A stretch of DNA of 64,000 nucleotides from Halomonas jincaotanensis (GTDB lineage: Bacteria; Pseudomonadota; Gammaproteobacteria; Pseudomonadales; Halomonadaceae): positions 154,596-218,595 of the forward strand of contig NZ_JAHCLU010000007.1 of the NCBI RefSeq assembly GCF_018448785.1. Direction: 5' to 3'. A model generated the notes under the pieces. That model searched no databases and was not told where the DNA came from. It saw nothing but the letters and a program-made list of their open reading frames with translations. The stretch's first letter is position 1; every line of letters begins with the position of its first letter. Position numbers and translations under genes: made by a program. Positions 31,928 to 42,080 of this stretch are shown here, piece by piece.

Positions 31928-34296
31928 CAGAAATAGTATATCCTCCTGGTAATAATGCAGGCTTCCACCTGGGTGCCTCGCTCCACCTGGTACTCCAGGC
32001 GCTTCACATTGAGCTTCAGGTCTAGGTAGCCCACGCATTTCTCGATCAACTCGCTGGAGTCGAAGCTGACGGAGTAGGCTGCTTTACGATTGATGCGCTC
32101 CCAGAGCTCCTGAAATTCCTTCTTGTGGAAGTTATCGTTGAGCGGATTCAGCTTGGCCTTACGGCCATCCTCGATGTGCGGCAGCTGGGCGTTGCTGAAG
32201 ACGCTGTCGATCAGCTGGCAAACCTGCTGTGCATGGGTCTTTAGTTCCTCCGGCAGTTCAGCCAGGGTGCCTTCCTCCTTGGCCCGGTGATACGTATCGG
32301 AGATCCGGTCTGTATCATCCTCTACGTACTGGTTGCGAATCAGGTAGCGGTGGATCTTCTTCGCCATGGCGAGCGTGACCTCTACCTCGCCCTCATCTGA
32401 CACGAGTAGCTTGCCGGTGAAGTAGGCCTCATCGGCGACCCGCGGGCGCTCGGAGAGCTCGTTACTGATATCGCGCTGCAGCGCGGTTACGAAGTCTTTA
32501 TAGCTCTCGCTGGCGACCACCGTCAGCTCGTTGATGTCGTGCACCGTCATGGGGTCGTCCATCCGGTCTCCCAGCTGGTTGACCGCCAGGCGCAGGCCAC
32601 GCCCCACCTCCTGGCGCCGGGAGATGGTGTTGTCACTGTGCTTCAACGTGCAGATGACGAACACGTTGGGGTTGTCCCAGCCCTCCCGCAGTGCGGAGTG
32701 AGAGAAGATGAATCGCGTGGGTTCCTCGAAGGAGAGCAGACGCTCCTTGTCCTTGAGGATCAGATCGTAGGCATCGACATCATCCGTCTCGGTGGAACGG
32801 GCTCTGGTCGCAGGATCGACGAGCCGCTTGGACTTTTTGTCGATGGAGAAATAGCCGTTGTGGGTAGCGGTCGCGCTGATACCTTTCAGGTAGCGGTTGT
32901 ACTCGCTGTCTTCCAGAGTCAGCATCTGGTCGAGCTGCCGGTTGTACTCCTCTTCGAAGATCTCTGCGTATTCCCCCAACACCTCACCACTGTCATCGTA
33001 TTGGCGGTACTTGGCCACTTCATCGATGAAAAAAAGCGTGAGCACCTTGATTCCCTGGGAAAATAGCAGCTGCTCCTTCTTGAAGTGAGCCTTGATCGCC
33101 TCGCGGATCTGGATCTGGCGCAACGCCTTCTCGGTGACGTCGACGGTCACTTCCCCAGCGGTGAGCTCGACGCCATTGGTGAAGCTGAGGTGGTCGATAC
33201 GCGCATCGATGTCGGCAACGACGAAACCCTTGTACTGGTCCAACCCGCCAGACAGCTCGTACAGGTTGTCGCCCTTGCCCAGCCGGCGCCGCTTGCGCTT
33301 CACACCACTGGAAGTTTTCTCCTCATACTCGACCCAGGCCATGGGAGGCTTGTTCTTGGCCGTCTCGATGTTCTCCAGGTAGAGGTAGGCATCGGTGCCG
33401 GTGAGGCCCTTGGTGGTGACACCACGGACAGAGATCTTCTTCACCAGCTTCTGGTTGTAGGCGTCCAGCGCATCCAGGCGGTGGATCTTGTTGTAGGTCG
33501 TCTTGTGGGTGGCCGAGTAGCGCACGATGAACAGGGGATTGAACTCGCTCAGTGAGCTGAGCGTCTTGCCGCCTTCCATCTTCTGGGGCTCGTCCAGAAA
33601 CAGGATTGGGCGGTTGGCCTTGATGACATCGATGGGACGCCGTGACTGGAAGTCATCCAGCTCATCGTAGATGCGGCGGTTCTCGGCGCCACGGGAGTTG
33701 AAGGCCTGCACGTTGATGACCATCACAGTGATACCAGCATCCGAAGAGAAGCTTTCCAGGTTGTGCAGTTGCTTCGAGTTATAGATAAAAAATCGAGCCT
33801 TCTGCCCGTAACTTTCCAGAAAATGATCAGCGGTAATCTGTAGCGACTTGTACACCCCTTCGCGGATGGCAATGCTGGGCACCACCACGATGAACTTGCT
33901 CCAGCCGTAACGCTGGTTGAATTCAAACATACTCTTTAGGTAGACATAGGTCTTGCCAGTGCCGGTCTCCATTTCCACGTCCAGGTTGATAGGGCAGCCG
34001 GTCTTGTCGTCCTCCTTCAGGCCGTCGGAGAGGGGCAAATTCTGGCGATGCTGAACAGTCTTGATGTTGCTCAGTAGCTCGTAATCTGACAGCTCAAGCG
34101 CGGGATTCTTGAAGCCGGCATTAACTGACTCCGGTGAAGTGTACATGTCCCACTGCACCGGTTGCGCCAGGGCAGCGGCCTCGCCCGGATCTATGCGGTA
34201 GCGGATACCGCTGCTGAAGGGCTGGCCAGCAAAGCAGTCCGCCAGCGCCTCGACTGCCCGCGTCTGGTATTCCTGAGTCTTGAACTTAAGCTTCAT
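31795..34296 (-). CDS. type III restriction-like DEAD/DEAH helicase (Res), nuclease end missing
   Basis: Frame of 833 residues; only the first ~779 look like Res. N-terminus [24 protein letters not shown] and RYRIDPG, Walker [20 protein letters not shown] (as EMETGTGKT near 108), DEPQKMEGG as the DEAD-type motif, RYSATH (motif III) and the helicase C-terminal [19 protein letters not shown] plus [12 protein letters not shown] (motif VI). After [24 protein letters not shown] the frame turns into antisense of the ImmA gene. Full-length relatives continue about 150-200 residues with a PD-(D/E)xK nuclease. This one should be ATPase/translocase-competent but unable to cut DNA. Last gene of a four-gene operon, abutting mod (stop/start share one base). 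Confidence 0.85.
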   Translation of the reverse strand: MKLKFKTQEYQTRAVEALADCFAGQPFSSGIRYRIDPGEAAALAQPVQWDMYTSPESVNAGFKNPALELSDYELLSNIKTVQHRQNLPLSDGLKEDDKTGCPINLDVEMETGTGKTYVYLKSMFEFNQRYGWSKFIVVVPSIAIREGVYKSLQITADHFLESYGQKARFFIYNSKQLHNLESFSSDAGITVMVINVQAFNSRGAENRRIYDELDDFQSRRPIDVIKANRPILFLDEPQKMEGGKTLSSLSEFNPLFIVRYSATHKTTYNKIHRLDALDAYNQKLVKKISVRGVTTKGLTGTDAYLYLENIETAKNKPPMAWVEYEEKTSSGVKRKRRRLGKGDNLYELSGGLDQYKGFVVADIDARIDHLSFTNGVELTAGEVTVDVTEKALRQIQIREAIKAHFKKEQLLFSQGIKVLTLFFIDEVAKYRQYDDSGEVLGEYAEIFEEEYNRQLDQMLTLEDSEYNRYLKGISATATHNGYFSIDKKSKRLVDPATRARSTETDDVDAYDLILKDKERLLSFEEPTRFIFSHSALREGWDNPNVFVICTLKHSDNTISRRQEVGRGLRLAVNQLGDRMDDPMTVHDINELTVVASESYKDFVTALQRDISNELSERPRVADEAYFTGKLLVSDEGEVEVTLAMAKKIHRYLIRNQYVEDDTDRISDTYHRAKEEGTLAELPEELKTHAQQVCQLIDSVFSNAQLPHIEDGRKAKLNPLNDNFHKKEFQELWERINRKAAYSVSFDSSELIEKCVGYLDLKLNVKRLEYQVERGTQVEACIITRRIYYFCYWTTLRLALFNLVYQAFESSSSGISGITFFRSSGCTPISSASS

Positions 34297-36167
34297 CAGA
34301 TCACCTTGACGTCAGTGCTAGGCGACTTCTGGGCGAAGATCTGCTCGACGTTGATCTTGACACTATCGCTGGCGAAGCCGGCATCGCGGAATACCACGCG
34401 TAGTGGCTCGTACTCGGCGAGTTGCTTGACGAAAGCCTCGTCGATATCCAAGTCGAAGCAGGCGGCCAGGGCCATATGCTTCTCGGCCCCGTCGACGAAG
34501 AAGATGGTTTTTCCGCCAATCTCCTGGCGGGATATTGGCAGCGAAAGATCTACACCCCAGTCCAGAAAGACCTGGAACAGCAAGTCCTCTTCGCCTCTTT
34601 CGTCTTTTATGTTATCAACCGCATTGCTTAAAATATCTTGAGAGAACCCATCCGGAGAATAAAAAACATCTTTGAAATTGGTGGAATCAACCTTCAGATA
34701 TCGAAAACCAAAATCTTCGCTTCCGGATGAACTAACCAAATCATTTCCAGCTCTCTTAATCCTTTCTCTGCCTATCTCTGAAACTGTGCTAAAGCCTGAT
34801 TTGTAGGATTCGCTTTTTTGGTTGCAAGGCTCAGGCATTTGGATTACCAAAAACCTATTCCCACTCCCTTTTTCAGCATTGTTTTCCATCACCGCATGGG
34901 CAAGAGAGCACGAGCCAGCGAAAAAATCCATGATCAATGAGTTTTCTATGCCAGCAAGCTCAACCAGTCTTTTCAAAAGCTTTACTGGCTTGGGAGTATC
35001 AAATGGTGAATTTCCATCAAAAAGCTCCTTCAGCTCAAGAGTCGCTTCTTTGTTATGTCCGGCAAACGAATAATCCCACCAAGTGTGTGGTGTGATCCCT
35101 CTCTCAGACTCGCCCAGGAATGACTTTAGCATCGGCCTGGCATCTTTATTTACACCCCACCATATTCTATTGTCATCATCCCACTTTTTGAATTGTTTTT
35201 CATTGCATCTCCAGTATCGGTTAGGCGGTGGTGAAAAAACCTTCCCCGTTGGGCCAACAATCTCGTATAGGCCCGCCATGTACGGCTTGCTTGCAGAGAG
35301 GTCCTGTGCTCGCCATACCCCCCTTGGGTCGATGTCTGGATTTTTATATGCTGCTTGTTGTTCCGTCGACCTTTCCCATGATGAAAAGCTCACCAAAGAC
35401 TTGTTTTTAGCATAAACTAAAATATAGTCATGCATGTCAGACATCCATTTGGCTGTCACGTTTGAAACATAACGCTTTTGCCAGACAATACATGCAATAA
35501 AATTATCCTCACCAAAAACTTCATCACACAGCTTTCTTAAGTTGTGATACTCGTTATCATCAATGGATATAAATATTACGCCATCTTCTTTTAGAAGGTT
35601 TTTGGAAAGACGGAGTCGTGGGTACATCATTGATAGCCAGTCGGAATGAAAGCGTCCATTCGATTCAAGATTTACAACGAGCTTTTGTCCTTCCTCATCC
35701 TCTTGGAGTGATGATGAAACGTACTCCTTGGCTGTTGATTTAAAGTCATCATCATAGACAAACTCCCTACCAGTGTTATAAGGGGGGTCTATGTAAATCA
35801 TCCCCACTTTTCCAAGATAAGATTCTTGAAGCAATTTTATAGCCTCAAGATTATCACCTTCCACAAAAAGGTTTTTAGTTTTTTCAAAACTCACGCTCTC
35901 TTGCTGGTAAGGGCGGAGTGTCTTGGCAATCGGTGAATTGGCAGCCAGCAGAGCTTCCCGCTTGCCGGGCCAGTTGAGGTGGTAGCGCTCCTGGGGGCCC
36001 TCGACAATATGATCGGAGAGCTCTTGACGCAGCTGGTCAAAGTCGATGGCTTGCTTCATCCGTCCCTGCTCATCCCGCGCTTCGGTAACACAGCTCGGGA
36101 ATAGCTCGGCCAGCTTGGTGATATTGGCCTCAGTCAGGTTGGGGGAGTGCATCTTCAGCTTGTCCAT
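34296..36167 (-). CDS. type III-like site-specific DNA methyltransferase (Mod)
   Basis: 623 residues from ATG 36167 ([29 protein letters not shown], the usual start in this family); an 18-codon longer start overlaps the DUF4391 gene. Motif IV is [18 protein letters not shown] near residue 127 and motif I is [17 protein letters not shown] near 415, so the order is the beta class (DPPY before FxGxG), making N6-adenine. The last Gly of FxGxG is Cys here. Between them lies the target recognition region. Bases about 34580-35930, covering motifs IV and I and the recognition region, are AT-rich, while both gene ends are G+C-rich: a mosaic gene. Confidence 0.9.
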   Translation of the reverse strand: MDKLKMHSPNLTEANITKLAELFPSCVTEARDEQGRMKQAIDFDQLRQELSDHIVEGPQERYHLNWPGKREALLAANSPIAKTLRPYQQESVSFEKTKNLFVEGDNLEAIKLLQESYLGKVGMIYIDPPYNTGREFVYDDDFKSTAKEYVSSSLQEDEEGQKLVVNLESNGRFHSDWLSMMYPRLRLSKNLLKEDGVIFISIDDNEYHNLRKLCDEVFGEDNFIACIVWQKRYVSNVTAKWMSDMHDYILVYAKNKSLVSFSSWERSTEQQAAYKNPDIDPRGVWRAQDLSASKPYMAGLYEIVGPTGKVFSPPPNRYWRCNEKQFKKWDDDNRIWWGVNKDARPMLKSFLGESERGITPHTWWDYSFAGHNKEATLELKELFDGNSPFDTPKPVKLLKRLVELAGIENSLIMDFFAGSCSLAHAVMENNAEKGSGNRFLVIQMPEPCNQKSESYKSGFSTVSEIGRERIKRAGNDLVSSSGSEDFGFRYLKVDSTNFKDVFYSPDGFSQDILSNAVDNIKDERGEEDLLFQVFLDWGVDLSLPISRQEIGGKTIFFVDGAEKHMALAACFDLDIDEAFVKQLAEYEPLRVVFRDAGFASDSVKINVEQIFAQKSPSTDVKVI

Positions 36168-36201
36168 GGTGTTGCGTATCTCCGGACCTCTGGGGTCGTG
36201 A

Positions 36202-36870
36202 TCAGGTGTCGTAGTTGGCAATTTTCTCGCGGATCGTGCGCAGTTCAGCGTTCATCTCCACCTTGCGATTGAACTGTTTTTCGCTACGCAGACGCTTTGC
36301 GAGCTTGGCGGCATCCTTCTTGAGGGATTCCAGGAGCTCCAGGCGCTCCAACTGATCCGGCAGGGCTTCGCCCTGACGCGCCGAGACTGGAAGCAAGCTT
36401 CGCAATATCTGTTGGTAGAGCTGCTTCAGGTCGATGGCCGTAGGCAGCGGCTGCCGGGGCGTCACAGCGGGCAGCCAGTCGCTGCTGGCGTAGTGGTCAT
36501 CCAGCACCCATTTGCTGGGGTCGGCCTGGCTGGGTCGCTTGTAGGCGGCGGTGACACGGATGCCGCGGTCGCCCTGTAGCTCGAACAGGATCGGAAAAGG
36601 AATGGCGTGGTCGATGGCCCGCAGCACGTCTCGGTGCAGGTCATCGCCTTTGAGGGTGATCACGAAGACCTGCAGCTCCTGCACGTCATCGGTGCCCGGC
36701 AGGTTGAGCGTGTTATGGGCGAGCTTGGCATGCCAATTAATCTGGCCGACGTCGTCCCGCAGGCGATCCCTGAACCTGGCGGTGGCTCGCACATGCGCCA
36801 AGATGCGCTGCTTGGCCACCACACGGCCGAGCAACGTCTTGGCGGGATACTGGTAGAGGGGTGCCGTCAT
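36202..36870 (-). CDS. DUF4391 domain protein
   Basis: 222 residues: MTAPLYQYPAKTLLGRVVAKQRILAH start, then NWHAKLAHNTLNLPGTDDVQELQVFVITLKGDDLHRDVLRAIDHAIPFPILFEL, AAYKRPSQADPSKWVLDDHYASSDWLP and a charged C-terminal coil (LESLKKDAAKLAKRLRSEKQFNRKVEMNAELRTIREKIANY). This is the DUF4391 family, known mainly as a gene between SNF2-type helicases and type III-like methyltransferases. No enzymatic motif is seen; it may be a structural or specificity bridge. It overlaps the helicase gene by four bases. Confidence 0.88.
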   Translation of the reverse strand: MTAPLYQYPAKTLLGRVVAKQRILAHVRATARFRDRLRDDVGQINWHAKLAHNTLNLPGTDDVQELQVFVITLKGDDLHRDVLRAIDHAIPFPILFELQGDRGIRVTAAYKRPSQADPSKWVLDDHYASSDWLPAVTPRQPLPTAIDLKQLYQQILRSLLPVSARQGEALPDQLERLELLESLKKDAAKLAKRLRSEKQFNRKVEMNAELRTIREKIANYDT

Positions 36871-39800
36871 GGCGCTTTCGTCTCGCTTCCCCTGCTGGCC
36901 GCATGTCGCTCCGTGCCTGAGCCTGTGTCGATGGCCGAACCCACCTCACGAATGACGATGAAGGTGATCAGCTCGAAGTCGTCTAGCCCTTCAATGGTAT
37001 CGACAAGCGCCGTGGTCTCGCCTCCGCTGAACAGGCTGTCGATGTCCTTGTCCTCCTTCACCTCGATCATCGAGCGGATGGACTGATCCAGTAGCGCCGA
37101 ATAGGCGTGCATCTCTCGGCCATCGTGGGTTTCCTCGTTGAAGTCACGATAAACGGCTTCGACGGGGTCGCTCAGCCCCTTGCACGCAGTACGTGCCAGG
37201 TCGAGCAGGCGCTTGACCTCGGTGTAGTCGCTGATCACCTCGCCGGTTTGGCTGATGTAGACAAGATAGAAAGGATGCAGGCGGTTCTGCTGCTGCAGGC
37301 CACTCTCTTGGTGACCTACCCGCTGATTGAGATTGCGCAGGGTGAAGATGACCCCAGGCCGCAGACCCTTCTCGGGGCGAGCCGGCACGACGGTGTGTAA
37401 CCCATTAGGGATGCGGCTCAGGTCGCCGTTCTCCTTCATGTAACCCAGCAGATCCATGCGGAACTCGTTCAGACCAAGATCGGTAATCGATACCCCAGAC
37501 TTTAGGTCTTCCATCTCCACCACTTCATCCTGCAGCCGGCGCAGCTGCTCGCGACGGTAGGCGACGTCATTGGACTGAGCGTTAAGCACGTTGTCGTCGC
37601 CGGTGGCCGTGACGTCGGCGATCACCATGCGGTTCTCGACGCGCTCCTTGAGATTGATGTACTCGTCCAGGCTGATGTCCGGCCAGTAGTTGACTAGTTG
37701 GATACTGGCGTTGGGTGAACCGATGCGGTCGATGCGCCCGAAGCGCTGGATGATGCGCACCGGGTTCCAGTGGATGTCGTAGTTGATCAGGTAGTCGCAG
37801 TCCTGCAGGTTCTGGCCTTCCGAGATGCAGTCGGTACCGATCAGGATGTCCAGCTCGCGCGGCTCGTTGGGGTACACGACGTCCTTGCTCTTGGCCAGTG
37901 GTGCGAACAGCGTCAGCAGGCCCTGAAAATCGTAGTGCTGACGGCTGCCCGGCTTAGCCCCGATGGTGGACTTCGGCGCGTCGCTGCCGGTCACGATGCC
38001 AGTGTGCACGCCTTGGCTCTCCAGCAGGCTACCCGCCAGGTTCTCGTAAAGGTACTTGGCGGTGTCCGCGAAGGCTGTGAAGATCATCACCTTGCGGTTG
38101 CCCGGGTTGATCGGCGAAGCCAGCTTGCTGGCGATCTGTGTCTTGAGGTGCTGCAGCTTGGCATCGTCGGCCGGCGTGACTTTGGCCATTTCCTCCAGCA
38201 GCAGCTCGATCCACACCAGGTCGGTGCTCAGGTCATGTTCCCAGGACGGCAGGTCCATGTCCTCCAGGCTTATCTGTACCTTCTTTCCCACCGTGGTGTC
38301 GCCTGGCATGGGAACGCTGTCATCGTCGGGGTCGGCATCTTCGAAGTCTGCGGCGATATCGGCGAAGCCTTCGGAACGGCCGGTACGCTTGAAGGCCTCG
38401 ATCTTCTCCAGGATGGTGGTATGGCTATTTCTCAGGCCCTCCAAGGTCAGCCGAAACGAGGCAACCGAACTCTCCAGGCGCTTGAGCAGGTTGGTCGTCA
38501 TCAGGGCCTGCAAGCTCCTTTCACGATCGACCTGCTTGAACCGTGCTCTCCCACTGTACACTTCGGTGTCGTACATCTCCTCGTACTTCTTGAGGCGGCT
38601 GGGCAGGATGTAGCTGATCGGGGCGTAGACGGAAAGTTTGAGCTGTGAGAGCTGCTTGAAGATCTCATTGAAGCCGATCACATCATTGCGGTAAGTAAGT
38701 GGGCAGTGGAAGGAGAGTGGCTTGAGTCGTTCGGGGAAGCTGCCGATATCGCTGGTGTCGTAGAAGGTTTCGATATGTCGACGTGATCGGGCAATGGTGA
38801 CGCTGTCCAGCAGCTCGAAGAAGTCGAAATCTAGCGCCTGCAGGATGGCGCCCGTAGTGCGCCTCTCGGGCGGGAGCGCCGACCACTCGTTGAAGGTGGC
38901 CTGGGCACGCCGGAAGATGCCCTCAATGTCCTTGGCTCCGCTCAGGTGGCGGGTCAGGTTCGTAGCTTCGCCTTCATAGGCCAACGCCAATTGGTTCTTC
39001 AGGTCGTTGAAGCGGTTGTTGACCGGCGTTGCCGAGAGCATCAGCACCTTGGTCTTCACGCCCGCCCGGATGACCTGGTTCATTAGCCTTTGGTAACGGG
39101 TCTCGCGATCCTTGTAGACGTCGTTGTTGCGGAAGTTGTGCGACTCGTCGATCACCACCAGGTCGTAGTTGCCCCAGTTGACCCGATCCAGCGGCATGCC
39201 GAAGGATTCTCCGCGGGTGCGCTGCAGGTCGGTATGGCAGAGCACGTCGTAGTTCAGACGGTCCTGGGCCAGCACGTTGGTGGTCAGGTTGCGGTTGTAG
39301 GTCAGCCAGTTGTCGGCGAGCTTTTTGGGGCACAGAACCAGTACGGAGCGGTTGCGCAGCTCGTAGTACTTGATGACCGCCAGGGCAGTGAAGGTCTTCC
39401 CGAGGCCCACGCTATCGGCCAGGATGCAGCCGTTGTAGGTCTCCAGCTTGTTGATGACGCCCGTGGCCGCGTCGCGCTGGAAGTTGAACAGCTTCTGCCA
39501 AATGGCGGTGTCCTGGTAACCGGTGCGGTCGTTGGGCAGCACGTCCTCACTGATGTCTTCCAGGAACTCGTGGAAGATGTGGTACAGCATCAGGAAGTAG
39601 ATCCGCTCCGGCGGGTTCTCCCGGTAGACCGAGTCGATATGCTCGCGTAGCCGTTCGGTAACGTCCTCGAGCTTCTCTCCGTCCTGCCACAGCTGGTCGA
39701 AGAGAGCCATGAACTGTGAGGTGTGCGCTGGCTCGCTGAAGCGAGTGACGAAGTTGGAAACCGCGTTGCCTTGCTGGTAACCCAGATCCACCGCAGTGAA

Positions 39801-40241
39801 GCCCTGCAGTGGCATGTAGACCGTGTCACCGCCTGAGGCTGCAACGCCAGCGAAGGGCTGCATGGCCGCCTGGCCACGGTTGGAGCGGAAGCTAGCCTTG
39901 CGGCGCATCCAGTCGGCGCATTCGCGGGCGATGGCCCGCTGGGTCAGCTTGTTCTTGAGCTGGATTTCGAACTCGCTGCCGTGGACGCTGCGCTCGCGCT
40001 CTGTCTTCGGGATGTGGAACTCACGGTGCTCCTTGCGGAACTTGTCGCTCGCCTGGTCCGGGACGAAGGTAGGTGAGGTAAAGATGAACTCGACCGAGTC
40101 CAGCGACTCCAGCTCATCCTTGAGGGCCTCGAAGGCGTAGATCGAGAAGCAAGAGGCCGCAATTTTTAGCCGGGCGCCAGGGCGCAGGGTGTCCTTCAGA
40201 TCGTCGCCGAGCAGCCGGCTGACGTTGTCGATGATCTCCAT
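36867..40241 (-). CDS. SNF2-type helicase with PLD-like N-terminal domain
   Basis: 1124 residues from ATG 40241 (MEIIDNVSRLLGDDLKDTL). The first ~170 residues (RLKIAASCFSIYAFEALKDELESLDSVEFIFTSPTFV) resemble the phospholipase D-like N-domain seen on helicases of defence systems. Walker A is ILADSVGLGKTFTALAVIKYYELR near 275, motif II VVIDESHNFRN near 370, motif III LMLSATPVNN, then motifs V/VI in ILIGTDCISEGQNLQDCDYLINYDIHWNPVRIIQRFGRIDRIGS near 830. It probably translocates on double-stranded DNA and remodels it. First gene of the SNF2-DUF4391-mod-res operon; all four are packed with tiny overlaps. Confidence 0.92.
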   Translation of the reverse strand: MEIIDNVSRLLGDDLKDTLRPGARLKIAASCFSIYAFEALKDELESLDSVEFIFTSPTFVPDQASDKFRKEHREFHIPKTERERSVHGSEFEIQLKNKLTQRAIARECADWMRRKASFRSNRGQAAMQPFAGVAASGGDTVYMPLQGFTAVDLGYQQGNAVSNFVTRFSEPAHTSQFMALFDQLWQDGEKLEDVTERLREHIDSVYRENPPERIYFLMLYHIFHEFLEDISEDVLPNDRTGYQDTAIWQKLFNFQRDAATGVINKLETYNGCILADSVGLGKTFTALAVIKYYELRNRSVLVLCPKKLADNWLTYNRNLTTNVLAQDRLNYDVLCHTDLQRTRGESFGMPLDRVNWGNYDLVVIDESHNFRNNDVYKDRETRYQRLMNQVIRAGVKTKVLMLSATPVNNRFNDLKNQLALAYEGEATNLTRHLSGAKDIEGIFRRAQATFNEWSALPPERRTTGAILQALDFDFFELLDSVTIARSRRHIETFYDTSDIGSFPERLKPLSFHCPLTYRNDVIGFNEIFKQLSQLKLSVYAPISYILPSRLKKYEEMYDTEVYSGRARFKQVDRERSLQALMTTNLLKRLESSVASFRLTLEGLRNSHTTILEKIEAFKRTGRSEGFADIAADFEDADPDDDSVPMPGDTTVGKKVQISLEDMDLPSWEHDLSTDLVWIELLLEEMAKVTPADDAKLQHLKTQIASKLASPINPGNRKVMIFTAFADTAKYLYENLAGSLLESQGVHTGIVTGSDAPKSTIGAKPGSRQHYDFQGLLTLFAPLAKSKDVVYPNEPRELDILIGTDCISEGQNLQDCDYLINYDIHWNPVRIIQRFGRIDRIGSPNASIQLVNYWPDISLDEYINLKERVENRMVIADVTATGDDNVLNAQSNDVAYRREQLRRLQDEVVEMEDLKSGVSITDLGLNEFRMDLLGYMKENGDLSRIPNGLHTVVPARPEKGLRPGVIFTLRNLNQRVGHQESGLQQQNRLHPFYLVYISQTGEVISDYTEVKRLLDLARTACKGLSDPVEAVYRDFNEETHDGREMHAYSALLDQSIRSMIEVKEDKDIDSLFSGGETTALVDTIEGLDDFELITFIVIREVGSAIDTGSGTERHAASRGSETKAP

Positions 40242-40379
40242 GGTGCGGCTCCCTGCGGTTCCCTGGCCGTCTTTGTCGACGGTCTCGTCATTCTGGCTGA
40301 GCGTTGCCCTCAAGCTTATATCAAGGGCTTAGTATCACGAAACGCAGCGGCTCGCTCTTTGCTATCACTCTTCAGACCG

Positions 40380-41609
40380 TTAGATCAACTTGAATGGCTC
40401 GATATCGCGGAAGATACCGGACGTGGTCATGTCGCGCCGCAGAGTGAAGGCTTCCATAGCCACCACCGGGTCGACCTGGTCCAGCCTGTCGAAGTGGATC
40501 TTTTCCCACTGCTGGCGGGTGACCTTCACGCTGTAGAGGTACTGATCGCGCTCGCCGCCGGTAGCAGAGTCGGTGACCTGGCGATAACCAGAAATGCGCG
40601 CCTCCTGCACGGTGGGTAGGCGAGCAAAGACAGCACCCAAAACGCGGAAAGCGATGCCATGCACATGATCCCGGTAGCGCTTGCGTTGCCGGGTGTCACT
40701 GAGCTTTCGCGGGGTGAGTTTCACCTGCTTGGCCGGCATGGTCCAGTAGCGGTTGGGCATCTCATCTTCGCCTGGGAGATCAATGTCCACGGCAATGGTG
40801 CTCACGTCGCGACCAAGGTCGTAATCGATGACGGTTTCGCAAGGCCAGTCGATCTCTTCTAGGCGCTCCCGCAGGGTCTGCTCCATCGCATTCGGGTCGT
40901 GCCAGACTTCCTCACCTTCCCGACGGTGGCGAGCAAACTCCGATTCATCATGTTCAGCCTTGTGCCACTCCCAATCCAGGTAGGCCTCATCGAACGCTGC
41001 CTGGCGGCTGCGGTTCTTCTCCTCCAGGCGACGTTTGGCTGGTGGCCACAGAATGTGCCACCAAGCGGGCTGCTGTTGTTGCGGAGACCGAGGCGGCGCT
41101 ACAGTGAAATCTTGAGCGGTGTAGCCGTTCTTGCCCGGATGAGGCGTTTCCTCGTGCATTTGGCCCAGACGGTCAAGATCCTCGTTCAAACGATGGCAGT
41201 GGTGCCCCAGTTGCTCTCGCAGCGACTCCCTGGCATGGCGCCGGAGCACGCGGGCCTCGTCATCGCTCATCGGCGTGCCGTCGCCATGGAAGTATTGAAC
41301 TCTGCCTTCTGCTTCGATCTCGAGCTGGACGGAGAGCGATTCGCCATTTGCCAGTAGCGCATAAAGAACGGCAGCGGGACTGGAGCCCGCGGTGTCACCG
41401 CTGGAAACGGACGCGCGCCGGTTTCGGGTATTCAGCTTCTGCCGATAGGCCAGGCCGGTGCCGGGAATCCCCGCATGGCCGTGTACGCCGCTCGGCCCCA
41501 CGCTGAGGCTGGCACCGCGCGGACCCACCGAAAGCCCGAGGCCTCGCTTGCTTAGATTGAGCCTAATTCCCGGAGCGAGCGTGATGCGGCGCTGGAAGCG
41601 AAAGCCCAA
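40380..41609 (-). CDS. DUF4236 domain protein with variable C-terminal region
   Basis: 409 residues. The N-terminal ~55 residues ([57 protein letters not shown]) are the DUF4236 glycine/serine-rich repeat-like domain. A long middle part is charged and helical ([29 protein letters not shown]) and the C-terminus is globular with [41 protein letters not shown] and [53 protein letters not shown]. It is 138 bases upstream of the helicase operon in the same direction and may belong to it. Function unknown. Confidence 0.8.
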   Translation of the reverse strand: MGFRFQRRITLAPGIRLNLSKRGLGLSVGPRGASLSVGPSGVHGHAGIPGTGLAYRQKLNTRNRRASVSSGDTAGSSPAAVLYALLANGESLSVQLEIEAEGRVQYFHGDGTPMSDDEARVLRRHARESLREQLGHHCHRLNEDLDRLGQMHEETPHPGKNGYTAQDFTVAPPRSPQQQQPAWWHILWPPAKRRLEEKNRSRQAAFDEAYLDWEWHKAEHDESEFARHRREGEEVWHDPNAMEQTLRERLEEIDWPCETVIDYDLGRDVSTIAVDIDLPGEDEMPNRYWTMPAKQVKLTPRKLSDTRQRKRYRDHVHGIAFRVLGAVFARLPTVQEARISGYRQVTDSATGGERDQYLYSVKVTRQQWEKIHFDRLDQVDPVVAMEAFTLRRDMTTSGIFRDIEPFKLI

Positions 41610-42080
41610 GGCGACCTCCTGGGCGGTAGAAATTGACAGCTTTTGTAATGTGTCACGGCTTCAGGATGGTGAAGGCAGATAACCCGTTTGTGCCGCTGAG
41701 CTACCACACCGTTTGTCCTTTGGGGTCAACAACTTGCGCACTTTTCAGGGCGAGCCCCTTCTACTTGATTGCCTCTTCCCTCTGGCCCTTTGGTACCTAA
41801 CCACCCTACACGCCTGGCAGAGGGGCGCATCCGATATGTGTTACGTCCCCACGAGGCCTGTGAGATGCCCTCTCTGTAGAAAAACGCGCGGCGCCTGCTT
41901 CAGTCGGCTGATAAAAAACCGGCCGCTATTCGAGCACTTCGGGGAAGGTGCTCTGTGAGCCGAATACGCGGAGCCTCCATCAACCTAAAGGAGGCTCGCG
42001 CCGAGTGGCGCAGGCCTTCTTCATGAGACTTTCAAGGGTATCCACTGCCATGAGTTCAGTTCCGTTATGCCAAGCTCTAC
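41610..42080. other. 471-base stretch without a recognised gene
   Basis: A plus-strand frame of 81 codons at 41713-41958 lacks family-like features and is not called. A hairpin lies at 41971-41997. Some bases near 41690-41705 look like a tRNA D arm on the minus strand, but no T arm follows. Confidence 0.45.
41971..41997. terminator. stem-loop after the metallophosphoesterase gene
   Basis: GAGCCTCC (41971-41978) and GGAGGCTC (41990-41997) form an 8-bp perfect stem with an 11-base loop. It lies about 85 bases downstream of the minus-strand gene ending at 42081. No T-run; weak terminator or processing site. Confidence 0.35.

Noticed and set aside
36867..40241. DISARM (drmD) or BREX assignment for the SNF2 helicase
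   Set aside because: No drmA/B/C, PglZ or BrxC-type genes are nearby; DUF4391 and type III-like Mod/Res define a different setting.
41690..41705. tRNA-like sequence (GTAGCTCAGCGGC on the minus strand)
   Set aside because: Only a D-arm-like piece; no anticodon stem or TTCGA T-loop follows at the right distance.
41713..41958. 81-codon plus-strand frame with a CPLC segment
   Set aside because: No ribosome binding site, no recognisable domain and atypical codon use; a chance frame is more likely.
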